From positions 682,001 through 746,000 of the forward strand of contig NZ_CP142422.1 of the NCBI RefSeq assembly GCF_035974275.1: a stretch of DNA of 64,000 nt. The letters run 5' to 3'. Below, in pieces: positions 17,175 through 25,086 of the stretch. The first letter of the stretch is position 1. Each line of letters begins with the position of its first letter. The notes beneath the pieces were generated by a model. That model ran no database searches, was not told where the DNA came from, and saw only the letters and a list, made by a program, of their open reading frames with translations. Made by a program: the position numbers and the translations under genes. This DNA is from Chryseobacterium sp. MYb264 (lineage in GTDB: Bacteria > Bacteroidota > Bacteroidia > Flavobacteriales > Weeksellaceae).

Positions 17175-18755
17175 TTATTTTATCAATTTCTTAATCTCTT
17201 CAATATCATCAATTTCATCCACTGTTTTGTCTTTTCGCCATCGTTCAATCCTTGGAAAACGTAGTGCCACACCGCTTTTATGTCGGTTACTGAAACCAAT
17301 TCCTTCAAATGCAATTTCAAAAACAAGTTCGGCTTTTACAGTTCGAACGGGACCGAATTTTTCGATCGCATTTTTATTGACAAACTTGCTGACTTCCATA
17401 ATTTCTTTATCCGTTAATCCGGAATATGCCTTCGCAATCGTGACTAATTTATCTTCACTTTTCACAGCAAAAGTGTAATCGGTATAATATGCACTTCTTC
17501 TTCCGCTTCCTTTCTGAGCGTAAATAAGAACGGCATCAATGGTTAACGGATTGATTTTCCATTTCCACCAATCGCCTTTTTTTCTTCCGGAATGATAAGG
17601 AGAATTTTTCTGTTTTAGCATCAAACCTTCACTGTTGATCTCTCTTGAATTTTCTCGGATTGGGTTTAATTTTTCCCATTGATCAAACTCGATGGCTTGA
17701 GAAATTTTTATGTTTTCTGGATTTTCATTTAACAATAATTCTTCCAACATCGCTCGTCTTGCAGAAATCGGTTTGTCGCGTAAATCGTTGTTTTCAAGTT
17801 CCAATAAATCATAAGCAAACACTTCAATCGGAATTTCGGAAAGCATTTTTTTAGTTAAAGTTTTCCTGTTTAACCTTTTTTGTAATTCGTTAAAATTTAA
17901 AACTTTACCATCCTTTACCGCAAGTATTTCTCCATCTAAAACAAAGTTACCTTTCATGTGCTGTACCACTTCTTTAATCTCAGGAAATTGTTCTGTAATG
18001 AGTTCTTCACCTCTCGACCAAATGAAAACTTCATCGTTTCTGCGAATAATCTGTCCGCGAATGCCATCCCATTTATATTCAATCAGCCATTCCTCAGGAC
18101 TTCCAAGTTCCTGCAATTCTTTTTCTAAAGGATAGGCTAAACAGAAAGGATAAGGTTTTGAATTGTCGGGGTTAATTTTTTCAGCCGAAATCAACTCTTT
18201 GAATGAAATTTCATCAGGCTGCCATTTTCCCATTAAACTGTGTGTTAAAGCACTTGATTCTTGTTCTGAGAACTTAGTTAAAGCATTAATCAATGTTTTA
18301 TCGGAAACTCCAATCCTGAAGCTTCCGCCTAATAATTTGTTGAAAATCAGTCGTTCTGTATAATCTAAACCATTCCAGGAATTCAGAACAAATTCTTTTT
18401 TCTCAATATCTGTTTTATTTTTTAAATCAATAATAGCATTCATCCATTCGGATAAGGATTGCTCAATTTTTTTCGTCGGAGTAGGCAAAATCAACGAAAG
18501 AGTTTCACCGAGATCTCCAACCGAAGAATAGCTTTCCTGAAACAGCCAAAACGGTAAATGCGTAATTTCCAAAGCCCATTCTTTCATATAATTTGTATTT
18601 ACGTTTCGTTTCGGTCTTTTTCCCGTAAACAAAGCGATAAACCATACTTTATCTTCATCTGGTGCACGTTCCAGATAATCAATAATCGCATCAATTTTGG
18701 CATTGGTTTTATTGGTGCTTTCCAAAGCGTTGATTAAATCTGCAAAATGTTTCAT
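17175..18755 (-). CDS. ATP-dependent DNA ligase
   Basis: The 526-residue ligase seals nicks using ATP. The adenylated lysine is K228 in EYKWDGIRGQ, and later nucleotidyltransferase motifs include DGEILAV, SEGLMLKQ and WWKWKINPLTIDAVLIYAQ. An N-terminal DNA-binding domain (FNKLLGGSFRIGVSDKTLINAL) and a C-terminal OB domain complete the usual length for the repair-cluster ligases. It is the second gene of the cluster, 79 bases after the exonuclease. No Ku gene is seen, so it should not be read as a non-homologous end-joining LigD. Confidence 0.94.
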   Translation of the reverse strand: MKHFADLINALESTNKTNAKIDAIIDYLERAPDEDKVWFIALFTGKRPKRNVNTNYMKEWALEITHLPFWLFQESYSSVGDLGETLSLILPTPTKKIEQSLSEWMNAIIDLKNKTDIEKKEFVLNSWNGLDYTERLIFNKLLGGSFRIGVSDKTLINALTKFSEQESSALTHSLMGKWQPDEISFKELISAEKINPDNSKPYPFCLAYPLEKELQELGSPEEWLIEYKWDGIRGQIIRRNDEVFIWSRGEELITEQFPEIKEVVQHMKGNFVLDGEILAVKDGKVLNFNELQKRLNRKTLTKKMLSEIPIEVFAYDLLELENNDLRDKPISARRAMLEELLLNENPENIKISQAIEFDQWEKLNPIRENSREINSEGLMLKQKNSPYHSGRKKGDWWKWKINPLTIDAVLIYAQKGSGRRSAYYTDYTFAVKSEDKLVTIAKAYSGLTDKEIMEVSKFVNKNAIEKFGPVRTVKAELVFEIAFEGIGFSNRHKSGVALRFPRIERWRKDKTVDEIDDIEEIKKLIK

Positions 18756-18834
18756 CTGGAAATTTTTATATTTTCCAGGGTCAGCTGCAACGCCACAAAT
18801 ATTTTTGTGATAAAGTGTATTTTGTATAAGCGTT

Positions 18835-19860
18835 TCATACCTCTGGATTTTCTATGGTTTCTTTTTCCGTTACTTCCTCGTCATCATCGCCATAAAGCGT
18901 TTCTACCACATCAGATTTTATTCCGATTTCGTTTAAATATTTAGAAAAAACTTCTGTTTGTCCGTGCGTTACATGAACAATTTCAGCTTCAGTGGCTTTT
19001 ATGGCTTGTAATAATCCTTTCCAGTCGGCATGATCACTCATCGGAAAACCCGCGTCGGCACTTCGCCATCTTCTGGCACCGCGAACCTGCATCCAGCCTG
19101 AGCAAAGGGCAGTTGCCGCGTTGGGAATTTTTTTAATTACATTAGAATCCAGCAAAGAAGGGGGAATAATCACGATTTCATCTTGTAAATGTTTTACACT
19201 TTCTCTAAAATCAGGAATTTCATAATCGGGAAGTTTAATTCCAACGTTTTCAAACGCTTCATTCAGTTTTCCGATGGAGTAGTGAACATGAATTTTTCCT
19301 AACCCTTCAACGGCTTTCATAATTCTTTGAGCCTTTCCTAAAGAGTAGCCGATAAACACAGACGTTTTTTGATTTTCTTTATTTCTTAAAACCCAGTTTT
19401 GAAGTCTTTTATTAAGATCATCCACTTCCAGCCAATTGTAAATCGGAAGTCCGAAAGTACTTTCCGTGACAAATTCATTGCATTTCACCAATTCAAAAGG
19501 GGTACTTAAGCCGTCGTTCTGAACTTTATAATCTCCGGAAACAACGCTCACATATCCTTTATATTCCATTCGAATTTGCGCAGAACCAATGATATGACCT
19601 GCAGGATGAAGCGAAACTTTTACGCCATTAATATTGATAACTTCACCATATTCCACGCTTTGACATTCAATATCTTCACTGATTCTTTTATGCAAAATAG
19701 GTTTGGTAAAATGGTGACAGAGGTATTTTTTCATTCCCCAGCGTGCGTGATCGGCGTGACCATGCGTGATCACCGCCAAATCAACAGGCCGCCAGGGATC
19801 GATGTAGAATTTCCCTTGCGGACAATAGATACCTTTGTTTGTAAATGTAATAAGTTTCAA
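18835..19860 (-). CDS. Ligase-associated DNA damage response exonuclease (MBL fold)
   Basis: The 341-residue protein is a metallo-beta-lactamase/beta-CASP-like nuclease related to SNM1. The metal site HGHADH is at 33-38, in the family start ITFTNKGIYCPQGKFYIDPW. GSAQIRMEYKGYVSVVSGDY and the late MSDHADWKGL segment complete it. The start is TTG; no upstream ATG exists before the in-frame stop, and the initial residues are conserved in the family. It is the first gene of the repair cluster and faces away from a Crp-like regulator at 19959. Confidence 0.93.
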   Translation of the reverse strand: MKLITFTNKGIYCPQGKFYIDPWRPVDLAVITHGHADHARWGMKKYLCHHFTKPILHKRISEDIECQSVEYGEVININGVKVSLHPAGHIIGSAQIRMEYKGYVSVVSGDYKVQNDGLSTPFELVKCNEFVTESTFGLPIYNWLEVDDLNKRLQNWVLRNKENQKTSVFIGYSLGKAQRIMKAVEGLGKIHVHYSIGKLNEAFENVGIKLPDYEIPDFRESVKHLQDEIVIIPPSLLDSNVIKKIPNAATALCSGWMQVRGARRWRSADAGFPMSDHADWKGLLQAIKATEAEIVHVTHGQTEVFSKYLNEIGIKSDVVETLYGDDDEEVTEKETIENPEV

Positions 19861-19921
19861 GTGATGTGGTGTTATAGATACTTTTATTATTCAAAAACCT
19901 AACCAATTCTATAACTTATAG

Positions 19922-19929
19922 TAAATTTG
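19922..19929 (+). promoter_or_regulatory. Candidate -7 promoter box
   Basis: TAAATTTG matches TAnnTTTG and lies 29 bases before the Crp-like gene at 19959. A -33 box is not clear. Confidence 0.35.
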
Positions 19930-19958
19930 TTCATTCAACATCAGAAATAATAGAAAAA

Positions 19959-20555
19959 ATGTCGCAATCTTCCGCAGAACCTTTGCTTACTTACTTTAAT
20001 GAGCTTATTCCTTTGAAAAGTGAAGAAAAAAAGCTGGTGTCTGAACTTTTTAAACCAAGATTATACAGAAAAAGACAATATGTTTTGCAGGAAGGAGATG
20101 TTTGTCATCATTTTAACTTTGTGGTAAGTAGCTGTTTACGAATGTATAAAGTGGATGAAAAGGGAAATACTCATATTATTCAGTTTGCTTCTGAAAATTG
20201 GTGGATGATCGATATCGGAAGCTTTCATCATAAAAAACCTTCGGCGCTTAATATCGATGCGTTAGAAAATACGACCGTTTTACAGATCAGTTATGAAGAT
20301 TTAATTTCATTGTATATTAATTATCCAAAATTTGATAAAATTTTCAGAGTGCTGATTGAGAATAGCTTTGTAACGCTTCAAAACCGCCTGCTTCAGAATA
20401 TCAGTTCTACGGCGGAAGAGCGCTATCTTTCTTTTCTTGAAACCTATCCGCATCTTTCCAATCGATTGCCGCAGACTCAAATTGCTTCATTTTTAGGGTT
20501 GACTCCTGAGTTTTTGAGTAAGCTTAAAAGCAAGCTTCTCCGATCAAAATCTTAA
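19959..20555 (+). CDS. Crp/Fnr-family regulator, module 1
   Basis: The 198-residue protein has the cyclic-nucleotide-binding-like beta roll (KRQYVLQEGDVCHHFNFVVSSCLRMY) and a C-terminal helix-turn-helix (LPQTQIASFLGLTPEFLSKLKSKL). No iron-sulfur cysteine cluster like that of Fnr is present, so it is not an oxygen sensor of that type. It is clearly paralogous to the regulator at 25087-25665 (shared QYVLQEGDVC/QYLLQEGEVC, ASENWWMIDIGSF/AFEGWWISDFNSF, ALNIDALE/VLNIDAIE). It is followed by an oxidoreductase whose upstream palindrome overlaps its stop codon. Confidence 0.92.
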   Translation: MSQSSAEPLLTYFNELIPLKSEEKKLVSELFKPRLYRKRQYVLQEGDVCHHFNFVVSSCLRMYKVDEKGNTHIIQFASENWWMIDIGSFHHKKPSALNIDALENTTVLQISYEDLISLYINYPKFDKIFRVLIENSFVTLQNRLLQNISSTAEERYLSFLETYPHLSNRLPQTQIASFLGLTPEFLSKLKSKLLRSKS

Positions 20556-20566
20556 TCTGGATTAAG
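20551..20566 (+). promoter_or_regulatory. Candidate Crp-like operator, module 1
   Basis: CTTAATCTGGATTAAG is a near-perfect 16-base palindrome overlapping the regulator stop codon, with its centre 87 bases before the reductase start. Its 14-base core TTAATCTGGATTAA differs from the module 2 site at only two symmetric positions. Confidence 0.6.
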
Positions 20567-20645
20567 ACTATTTCTTAATGTAGTTCATTGTTATCAAGCC
20601 GCTTTTCTTCTGAAATTTGCCTTATAATTTTAAAAGAAAAATAAA

Positions 20646-21290
20646 ATGACAACATTAAAAACAGCCGTTATCGGTTTAGGAAATATCGGGCAGGCTATCG
20701 CAGGAAATTTAGCAAAATCAACAAGAGATTTTATTGTCGCCGACAGAAATTTTGATAGAGCAAAAGAACTTTCTGAAAAATGGGGAAATCATGTTCAAGC
20801 TGATGATATTGCTCATGCCGTGAAAAACGCAGATCTTATTATTCCGGCGATTCCGTTTGGAGCTATCGAAGAATTTTTAAAGCAATATGCTTCCGATCTT
20901 GAAGGGAAAATCATCATCGATCCGTCCAACGCCATTGCTCCGGATGAAAACGGAGGTTTTAAAAAGATCATCGGAGCAGAAGAATCTGCGGGCGAAATCA
21001 ATGCTCAGTTTTTACCTGAAAATGCAAAATTGGTAAAAGCTTTGGGAACTTTAGGAGTTGCTTCTTTGGCTGAAAAAGCCTATCAAAATCCGAAGCAGAC
21101 CCTTTTTTATGCTTCTGATGATGCAGATATTGATGGTGAAATCGAAGAATTGATCCGTGATAATGGGTTTGATGCTCTGAAAATTGGTGGTTTAAATGAA
21201 TCAGCTAGAATTGAAGTGTTTGGAGATATCCACGAATTCGGAGCATTGGGAAAAACGGTAACCTTGGATGAAGCTCAGCAAAAACTGTAA
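20646..21290 (+). CDS. NADPH-dependent F420 reductase-like oxidoreductase
   Basis: The product of 214 residues begins with a Rossmann dinucleotide site, AVIGLGNIGQAIAGNL (about 7-22), and continues with DLIIPAIPFGAIEEFL and GKIIIDPSNAI. These are typical of the F420-dependent NADP reductase-like family (coenzyme F420-dependent NADP oxidoreductase, DUF2520-related). Flavobacteria are not known to make F420, so this is probably an NADPH enzyme acting on another acceptor. It lies 90 bases after the Crp-like regulator and is the likely target of the palindrome at 20551. The next gene starts one base after its stop. Confidence 0.85.
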   Translation: MTTLKTAVIGLGNIGQAIAGNLAKSTRDFIVADRNFDRAKELSEKWGNHVQADDIAHAVKNADLIIPAIPFGAIEEFLKQYASDLEGKIIIDPSNAIAPDENGGFKKIIGAEESAGEINAQFLPENAKLVKALGTLGVASLAEKAYQNPKQTLFYASDDADIDGEIEELIRDNGFDALKIGGLNESARIEVFGDIHEFGALGKTVTLDEAQQKL

Positions 21291-21291
21291 G

Positions 21292-21993
21292 ATGTTGAAA
21301 AGAATTTTAATTTTATTGGCAGTCTCTTTTTCTATTGCGAATTTATCTTCACAAACCATTCGTTTTGATAATCAGGAATTTGAAACGGTAAATGTAAACG
21401 CGTCTATTGTTAATTTCAATGGAGAAAAAGTATTAAAAGCTGAAAGAGATTTGGATAAAGTTCCGTTTGACATCAATCGATTAGAAGAAACTGTAGACGA
21501 ACCTACATTTCTGAAGCTGAAAAATGTAAATCTTAAAAACGGAATCATTGAAATGAAAGTGTTGGCTCAAATACAAAATCCTTCGCCATTCGAGGCTTCG
21601 CGCGGATTTATAGGAATTGCTTACAGAATTAATGAAGATAATTCGCAATTTAAATCCATTTATCTTCGTCCCAAAAACGGGCGTTCAGACAATCAGATCC
21701 AAAGAAATCATTCGATTCAATATTTCTCTTATCCGAATTTTAAGTTTGAAAAATTACGTGATCCAAAATATTCCGGGCAGTATGAAACGTATGCAGATAT
21801 GGGTTTGAATGAATGGATTACGATGAAAATTGAAGTCAAAGATCAACGGGCAACGCTGTATCTGAATGACCAAAAATATCCGTCTTTTATCGTAGACCGA
21901 ATGTTGGGAACTCTTAAAAACGGAAGCATTGGTTTGAGAGTTGACATTGGAACGATTGGCTATTTTAAGGACATAAAAATTACAAAGTATTGA
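21292..21993 (+). CDS. Secreted protein with lectin-like (DUF1080-like) fold
   Basis: I start at the ATG at 21292, one base after the previous stop, because it begins the signal peptide MLKRILILLAVSFSIANLSS. An in-frame ATG at 21268 would add eight polar residues. The 233-residue product looks like a single concanavalin-A-type beta sandwich, with GFIGIAYRINEDNSQFKSIYLRPKNG and NEWITMKIEVKDQRATLYLNDQ. This resembles the 3-keto-disaccharide hydrolase/DUF1080 and LamG groups. I see no certain catalytic residues. It is co-transcribed with the reductase and ends at a strong terminator. Confidence 0.78.
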   Translation: MLKRILILLAVSFSIANLSSQTIRFDNQEFETVNVNASIVNFNGEKVLKAERDLDKVPFDINRLEETVDEPTFLKLKNVNLKNGIIEMKVLAQIQNPSPFEASRGFIGIAYRINEDNSQFKSIYLRPKNGRSDNQIQRNHSIQYFSYPNFKFEKLRDPKYSGQYETYADMGLNEWITMKIEVKDQRATLYLNDQKYPSFIVDRMLGTLKNGSIGLRVDIGTIGYFKDIKITKY

Positions 21994-22025
21994 AAAATAG
22001 TTTGTATAATTTCTAATTTGTTGTT

Positions 22026-22051
22026 ATTCCGAAAGAAAAGTCTTTCGGAAT
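22026..22051. terminator. Bidirectional terminator
   Basis: ATTCCGAAAGA, loop AAAG, and TCTTTCGGAAT form a perfect 11-pair hairpin followed by a T-run. It separates the convergent genes ending at 21993 and 22054. Confidence 0.85.
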
Positions 22052-22053
22052 TT

Positions 22054-22413
22054 TTATTTTAAATCTAAACTCTTCTGCAAATCGCTCCATGCTCCACCAT
22101 TATGAACATGCTTAAAGCCTTTTTCCTTTAAAATATGCTCAACTTTTACACTTCGAAGACCGTGGGAACAAACGGTAATATAGGTTTTGTTTCGGTCAAG
22201 TTCCGTATATCGCTCACGAATGGTTCCCAAAGAAATATTGATGGAACCATTGATATGATCCGTTTCATACTCTTTTTCCGTTCGCACATCTAGAATAACA
22301 GCTCCTTTTTTTATCAAAGTATCTAAACCTTCATCAAGCGTTTGGTATCTGTATATTCTGTAAATGATATAGATGGTAAGTACAATTCCGCAAAAAATCA
22401 ATGTATTTTTCAT
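22054..22413 (-). CDS. Membrane-anchored rhodanese-like protein
   Basis: This 119-residue protein has one N-terminal membrane segment (about 4-20) and a rhodanese domain with catalytic C82 in VCSHGLRS, plus LDVRTEKEYETDHINGSINI. Rhodanese domains transfer sulfur from a persulfide on the cysteine. Its start overlaps the stop of the DUF3817 gene by 4 bases (ATGA), so the two are translationally coupled. It is the last gene of a TetR-linked operon. Anchoring suggests a role at the inner membrane, but the acceptor is unknown. Confidence 0.88.
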   Translation of the reverse strand: MKNTLIFCGIVLTIYIIYRIYRYQTLDEGLDTLIKKGAVILDVRTEKEYETDHINGSINISLGTIRERYTELDRNKTYITVCSHGLRSVKVEHILKEKGFKHVHNGGAWSDLQKSLDLK

Positions 22414-22712
22414 AATTTGCTTAAAATTTTTTTGTCAATATAAAAAGTTCCAAACGGAATAATACACGCCAAAAGTACTTTCCAGGTCGTTTCTTTAAAC
22501 TTCCATTGTTGCTCGATCCCAACACTTAATGTATTGAATAAAAAAAGCAGAAATAAGGTTCCGTGGATCGGCCCCATCATTTTAACGAGCGAAGGATTTT
22601 CGAATCCATATTTCAACGGAACTGCGATGAATACTAAGGTTAATAATGAAATTCCTTCCAGAATGGCAATTATTCTTAATCTTCCGATTTTTGTTTTAAA
22701 TAAATCTGTCAT
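22410..22712 (-). CDS. DUF3817 integral membrane protein
   Basis: The 100-residue product has three membrane segments and the DUF3817 pattern: RIIAILEGISLLTLVFIAVPLKY, MGPIHGTLFLLF, and LACIIPFGTFYIDKKIL. The conserved His in GPIHG is typical of the family. Function is unknown. It starts two bases before the upstream membrane gene ends and overlaps the rhodanese gene downstream. Confidence 0.86.
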   Translation of the reverse strand: MTDLFKTKIGRLRIIAILEGISLLTLVFIAVPLKYGFENPSLVKMMGPIHGTLFLLFLFNTLSVGIEQQWKFKETTWKVLLACIIPFGTFYIDKKILSKL

Positions 22713-22714
22713 AA

Positions 22715-23176
22715 TTATCTGAAATAAGGTCTGTTAGCAAGAGGTGAAAAAGGCCACGGAATAGCCATGAAAATAATGATGAGTGCTATTGTAAAATAAA
22801 TCAGCATTATTTTAAACTTCTCTTTATCAGTTGATTTTCTTTTGGAAATTGCCGATCCGATGGTGATTAAAACAATAGAAAAAAGCATGAAGAAAATATG
22901 AATCAATCCGAAAAACAACAGATCTAAAGATTGTTTTGCTTCACCGAAATTCTTCCAAAAATATTTAATGATCGGACTTTGAGAATATAAGAGTATTCCC
23001 AAAACGAGTTGGATGTGAGCAATAGTTGCCGTCCAATGTCTTACGGAATCATCAGTTTCTGAAAACTCCTTGTCTGCAAAATATCCTTTACACGCTCTAA
23101 AAATAGCATATAAAATACTCAGCAACACGAGCCAGCGAAAAGTAGAATGAAGAAAAGTAATGCTTTGGTACATCAT
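22715..23176 (-). CDS. Four-helix membrane protein, cytochrome b-like, function unknown
   Basis: I use the ATG at 23176 (MMYQSITFLHSTFRW); a TTG seven codons earlier lies nearer the operator and is less likely. The 153-residue protein has four membrane segments with histidines in the first two (TFLHSTFRW, TIAHIQLVLGILLY), a pattern seen in b-type cytochrome-like and DUF families of Bacteroidota. It is first in an operon with DUF3817 and rhodanese genes. The palindrome at 23207 lies 31 bases upstream. No biochemical function can be assigned. Confidence 0.78.
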   Translation of the reverse strand: MMYQSITFLHSTFRWLVLLSILYAIFRACKGYFADKEFSETDDSVRHWTATIAHIQLVLGILLYSQSPIIKYFWKNFGEAKQSLDLLFFGLIHIFFMLFSIVLITIGSAISKRKSTDKEKFKIMLIYFTIALIIIFMAIPWPFSPLANRPYFR

Positions 23177-23206
23177 CAAATTTTTAAGATATAGCAAAGG
23201 TAAAGT

Positions 23207-23232
23207 AAAAACATACTAATTAGTATGTTTTT
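23207..23232. promoter_or_regulatory. Candidate TetR operator (26-base perfect palindrome)
   Basis: The core is ACATACTAATTAGTATGT, extended on both sides by A and T runs to a perfect 26-base palindrome. It lies between the tetR stop at 23244 and the start of the membrane-protein operon at 23176, where it would cover the operon promoter. ATACTAATTAGTAT-type sites are usual for TetR/AcrR regulators. Confidence 0.75.
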
Positions 23233-23243
23233 TGATAAAAAAA

Positions 23244-23834
23244 TTATTGCAAAGTTTTAAAATAAGATTTAAGTTGCTGTAAATAAATTAGATAAATTGA
23301 TTTGTTGCTTTCTAATTTTCCTAAATTTCGTATTCCCCAATAACCCGAAAGTACAAATACAGCAATTCCTTTTGCATTTAAGCCTTCTTTTATTTTACCA
23401 TTTTCCATTCCTTTTTCAATCGATTGAATCATTGTATTTTCCCATTGCTGAGACAATTCATTCAATGCTTTTGTAAACTCAACATTCCAAGGAGCCATTT
23501 CCTGAGTAAAATTAGAAGCCGGACAACCGTATTCAACTTTTAAAAATTCATTATCAATCAGCAAATGATACATCATCTGATAAATGTTTTCTAAAGGATT
23601 TTCGTCATTTTGTAAAGGTTGAATAAAATTATTCGTAAAATTGGGAATCATCAGCTCGTTAATAATCGCCAGACCCATGTCATCTTTCGTTTTGAAATGA
23701 TAATAAAAAGCTCCTTTTGTCACCTGAGTGGTCGCAATAATCTCATCGACACTGGTCGTCTGATAACCTTTGGTATAGATCAGTTCAAATGCTTTCTGAA
23801 GAATATTGAGTCGGGTAGCTTCGGACTTTTTCAT
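23244..23834 (-). CDS. TetR/AcrR-family transcriptional regulator
   Basis: The product is 196 residues with an N-terminal helix-turn-helix, TTSVDEIIATTQVTKGAFYYHFKTKDDMG, and a ligand domain with WGIRNLGKLE near the end, like the YcdC/AcrR-type regulators with a C-terminal TetR_C domain. It is directly upstream of, and in line with, the membrane-protein/DUF3817/rhodanese operon. A perfect palindrome lies in the 67-base gap, so it most likely represses that operon. Its ligand is unknown. Confidence 0.93.
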   Translation of the reverse strand: MKKSEATRLNILQKAFELIYTKGYQTTSVDEIIATTQVTKGAFYYHFKTKDDMGLAIINELMIPNFTNNFIQPLQNDENPLENIYQMMYHLLIDNEFLKVEYGCPASNFTQEMAPWNVEFTKALNELSQQWENTMIQSIEKGMENGKIKEGLNAKGIAVFVLSGYWGIRNLGKLESNKSIYLIYLQQLKSYFKTLQ

Positions 23835-23884
23835 GATGATATTAATAGGTATTTTTTACAAAGGAACGATATTTTAGATAAAGA

Positions 23885-23914
23885 AAAAAGGAGCTGTGTC
23901 AACAACTCCTTTAT
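23885..23914 (-). terminator. Terminator of the SDR gene
   Basis: On the minus strand AAAGGAGTTGT, loop TGAC, and ACAGCTCCTTT form a hairpin with one mismatch, followed by TTTTC. It lies just past the SDR stop at 23925. Confidence 0.7.
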
Positions 23915-23924
23915 GGTGAAAATT

Positions 23925-24998
23925 CTACGGAATTAGCTTTTCCACTTTTAATTTTTCAAACAGATCGATGAAAGATCTTGCTGTATTTTGATATTCTGTA
24001 AAGCCTAAAGTTCTGCTGTTTGCCATATCAGTCATTACTTCTAAAGGTCTTCCCAAATCAAGATCGGTATGCCATGCCGAAGATAATTTATTTAGGTTTT
24101 CTTCTTTTAAATGATGTTTTTTCGCTATTTCCTTCCAAATTTCAGCATAATTTTCCATTTCTTTTTCTAAAGGTTTAATAGAATCTTCAAAACCTACTGC
24201 TTCAATTTCAAACCAGTCTGCCAATCTTTTCCAAAGCCATTTCCAACGGAAAACATCACCATTTGCAATATTAAAAGCCTGATTTTTTGCTGAATCAGTT
24301 GATGAAGCCCAAACTAATTGTTTAGCTAAAATGCGTGCATCCGTCACATCTGAAATTCCGTTCCATTGTTCGGAAGATCCGGGCCAGATGAATTTTTTTC
24401 CGGTTTCTTTACAGATGCTTGCATACACTGCTAAAGTCGTTCCCATGTTCATCAGATTTCCGACTGCATACCCGATTACGGTGTGCGGTCTGTGGATGCT
24501 CCATGTAAATCCGTCTCTTTCTGAGGCTTTATACACTTCATCTTCCTGAGCGTAATAGAAATTGGGAAGTGGCAAGCGTGGATGCTCTTCTCTCACAGGA
24601 GTTTCCGGCAAAGTTCCTTCTTTTGCATAGGCTTCAAACGGTCCTAAATAATGTTTTAAACCCGTCACCAATGCGACATGCTGTACAGATTTTTTTGATG
24701 AAAGAACATCTAATAAATTTCTTACCAAAGCACTGTTTATACGAATATTTTCCTCTTCCGTATCATTACGCATCCAAGTAGTGAAGTAAATATGGGTAGG
24801 CGAGATATTTTCCAATGCTTTTTCAAGACTTTCAACATTCAGAAGATCGGCTTGTATGGGAATCAAACCTTCAGTAGAATGATTGGTATTTCTTGATAAT
24901 CCGTAGGTTGTCCAACCTTGAGCGATCAGTTCCTGAGCGAGATTACTCCCTGTAATTCCTGTAGCACCCACCACAAGTGCACTATTTTTATTTTCCAT
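23925..24998 (-). CDS. SDR-family oxidoreductase, PRISE (progesterone 5-beta-reductase)-like, module 2
   Basis: This 357-residue extended SDR begins with the cofactor site ALVVGATGITGSNLAQEL. It shows TTWMRNDTEEENIRINSALVRNLL, VTGLKHYLGPFEAY, PNFYYAQEDEVY and FTWSIHRPHTVIGYAVG, which is the pattern of the PRISE/iridoid-synthase-like family. These enzymes reduce enones using NADPH and often act on electrophilic carbonyl compounds. It follows a Crp-like regulator on the same strand by 88 bases. An FNR-like palindrome lies in the gap, and the gene ends at a terminator. Confidence 0.9.
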   Translation of the reverse strand: MENKNSALVVGATGITGSNLAQELIAQGWTTYGLSRNTNHSTEGLIPIQADLLNVESLEKALENISPTHIYFTTWMRNDTEEENIRINSALVRNLLDVLSSKKSVQHVALVTGLKHYLGPFEAYAKEGTLPETPVREEHPRLPLPNFYYAQEDEVYKASERDGFTWSIHRPHTVIGYAVGNLMNMGTTLAVYASICKETGKKFIWPGSSEQWNGISDVTDARILAKQLVWASSTDSAKNQAFNIANGDVFRWKWLWKRLADWFEIEAVGFEDSIKPLEKEMENYAEIWKEIAKKHHLKEENLNKLSSAWHTDLDLGRPLEVMTDMANSRTLGFTEYQNTARSFIDLFEKLKVEKLIP

Positions 24999-25034
24999 AA
25001 CTGTAAAATTATTTCACAAAATTATGGGAGATAA

Positions 25035-25053
25035 AGATCAAAAAAATTGATCT
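25035..25053. promoter_or_regulatory. Second inverted repeat before the SDR gene
   Basis: AGATCAA and TTGATCT are exact inverted copies separated by five A. It lies between the palindrome at 25070 and the SDR start. It may be a second, wider-spaced site for the same regulator. Confidence 0.4.
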
Positions 25054-25068
25054 GTGTCAGAGGTTTTT

Positions 25069-25084
25069 ATTGATCCAGATCAAG
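25069..25084 (-). promoter_or_regulatory. Candidate Crp-like operator, module 2
   Basis: In gene orientation the core reads TTGATCTGGATCAA (25070-25083), a match to the Fnr-type pattern TTGATnnnnATCAA. It starts four bases after the regulator stop codon, and its centre is 78 bases before the SDR start. It is almost identical to the module 1 site at 20552-20565. Confidence 0.65.
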
Positions 25085-25086
25085 TA

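Noticed and set aside
17175-18755. Non-homologous end-joining LigD
   Set aside because: No Ku gene and no primase or polymerase domain is present; the neighbours define the Lhr-exonuclease repair cluster.
20646-21290. True F420-dependent enzyme
   Set aside because: The fold fits, but no F420 synthesis genes are seen and the group is not known to make this cofactor.
25070-25083. Oxygen-responsive Fnr site
   Set aside because: The core fits TTGATnnnnATCAA, but neither Crp-like protein here has the cysteine cluster of Fnr, so an oxygen role is not supported.
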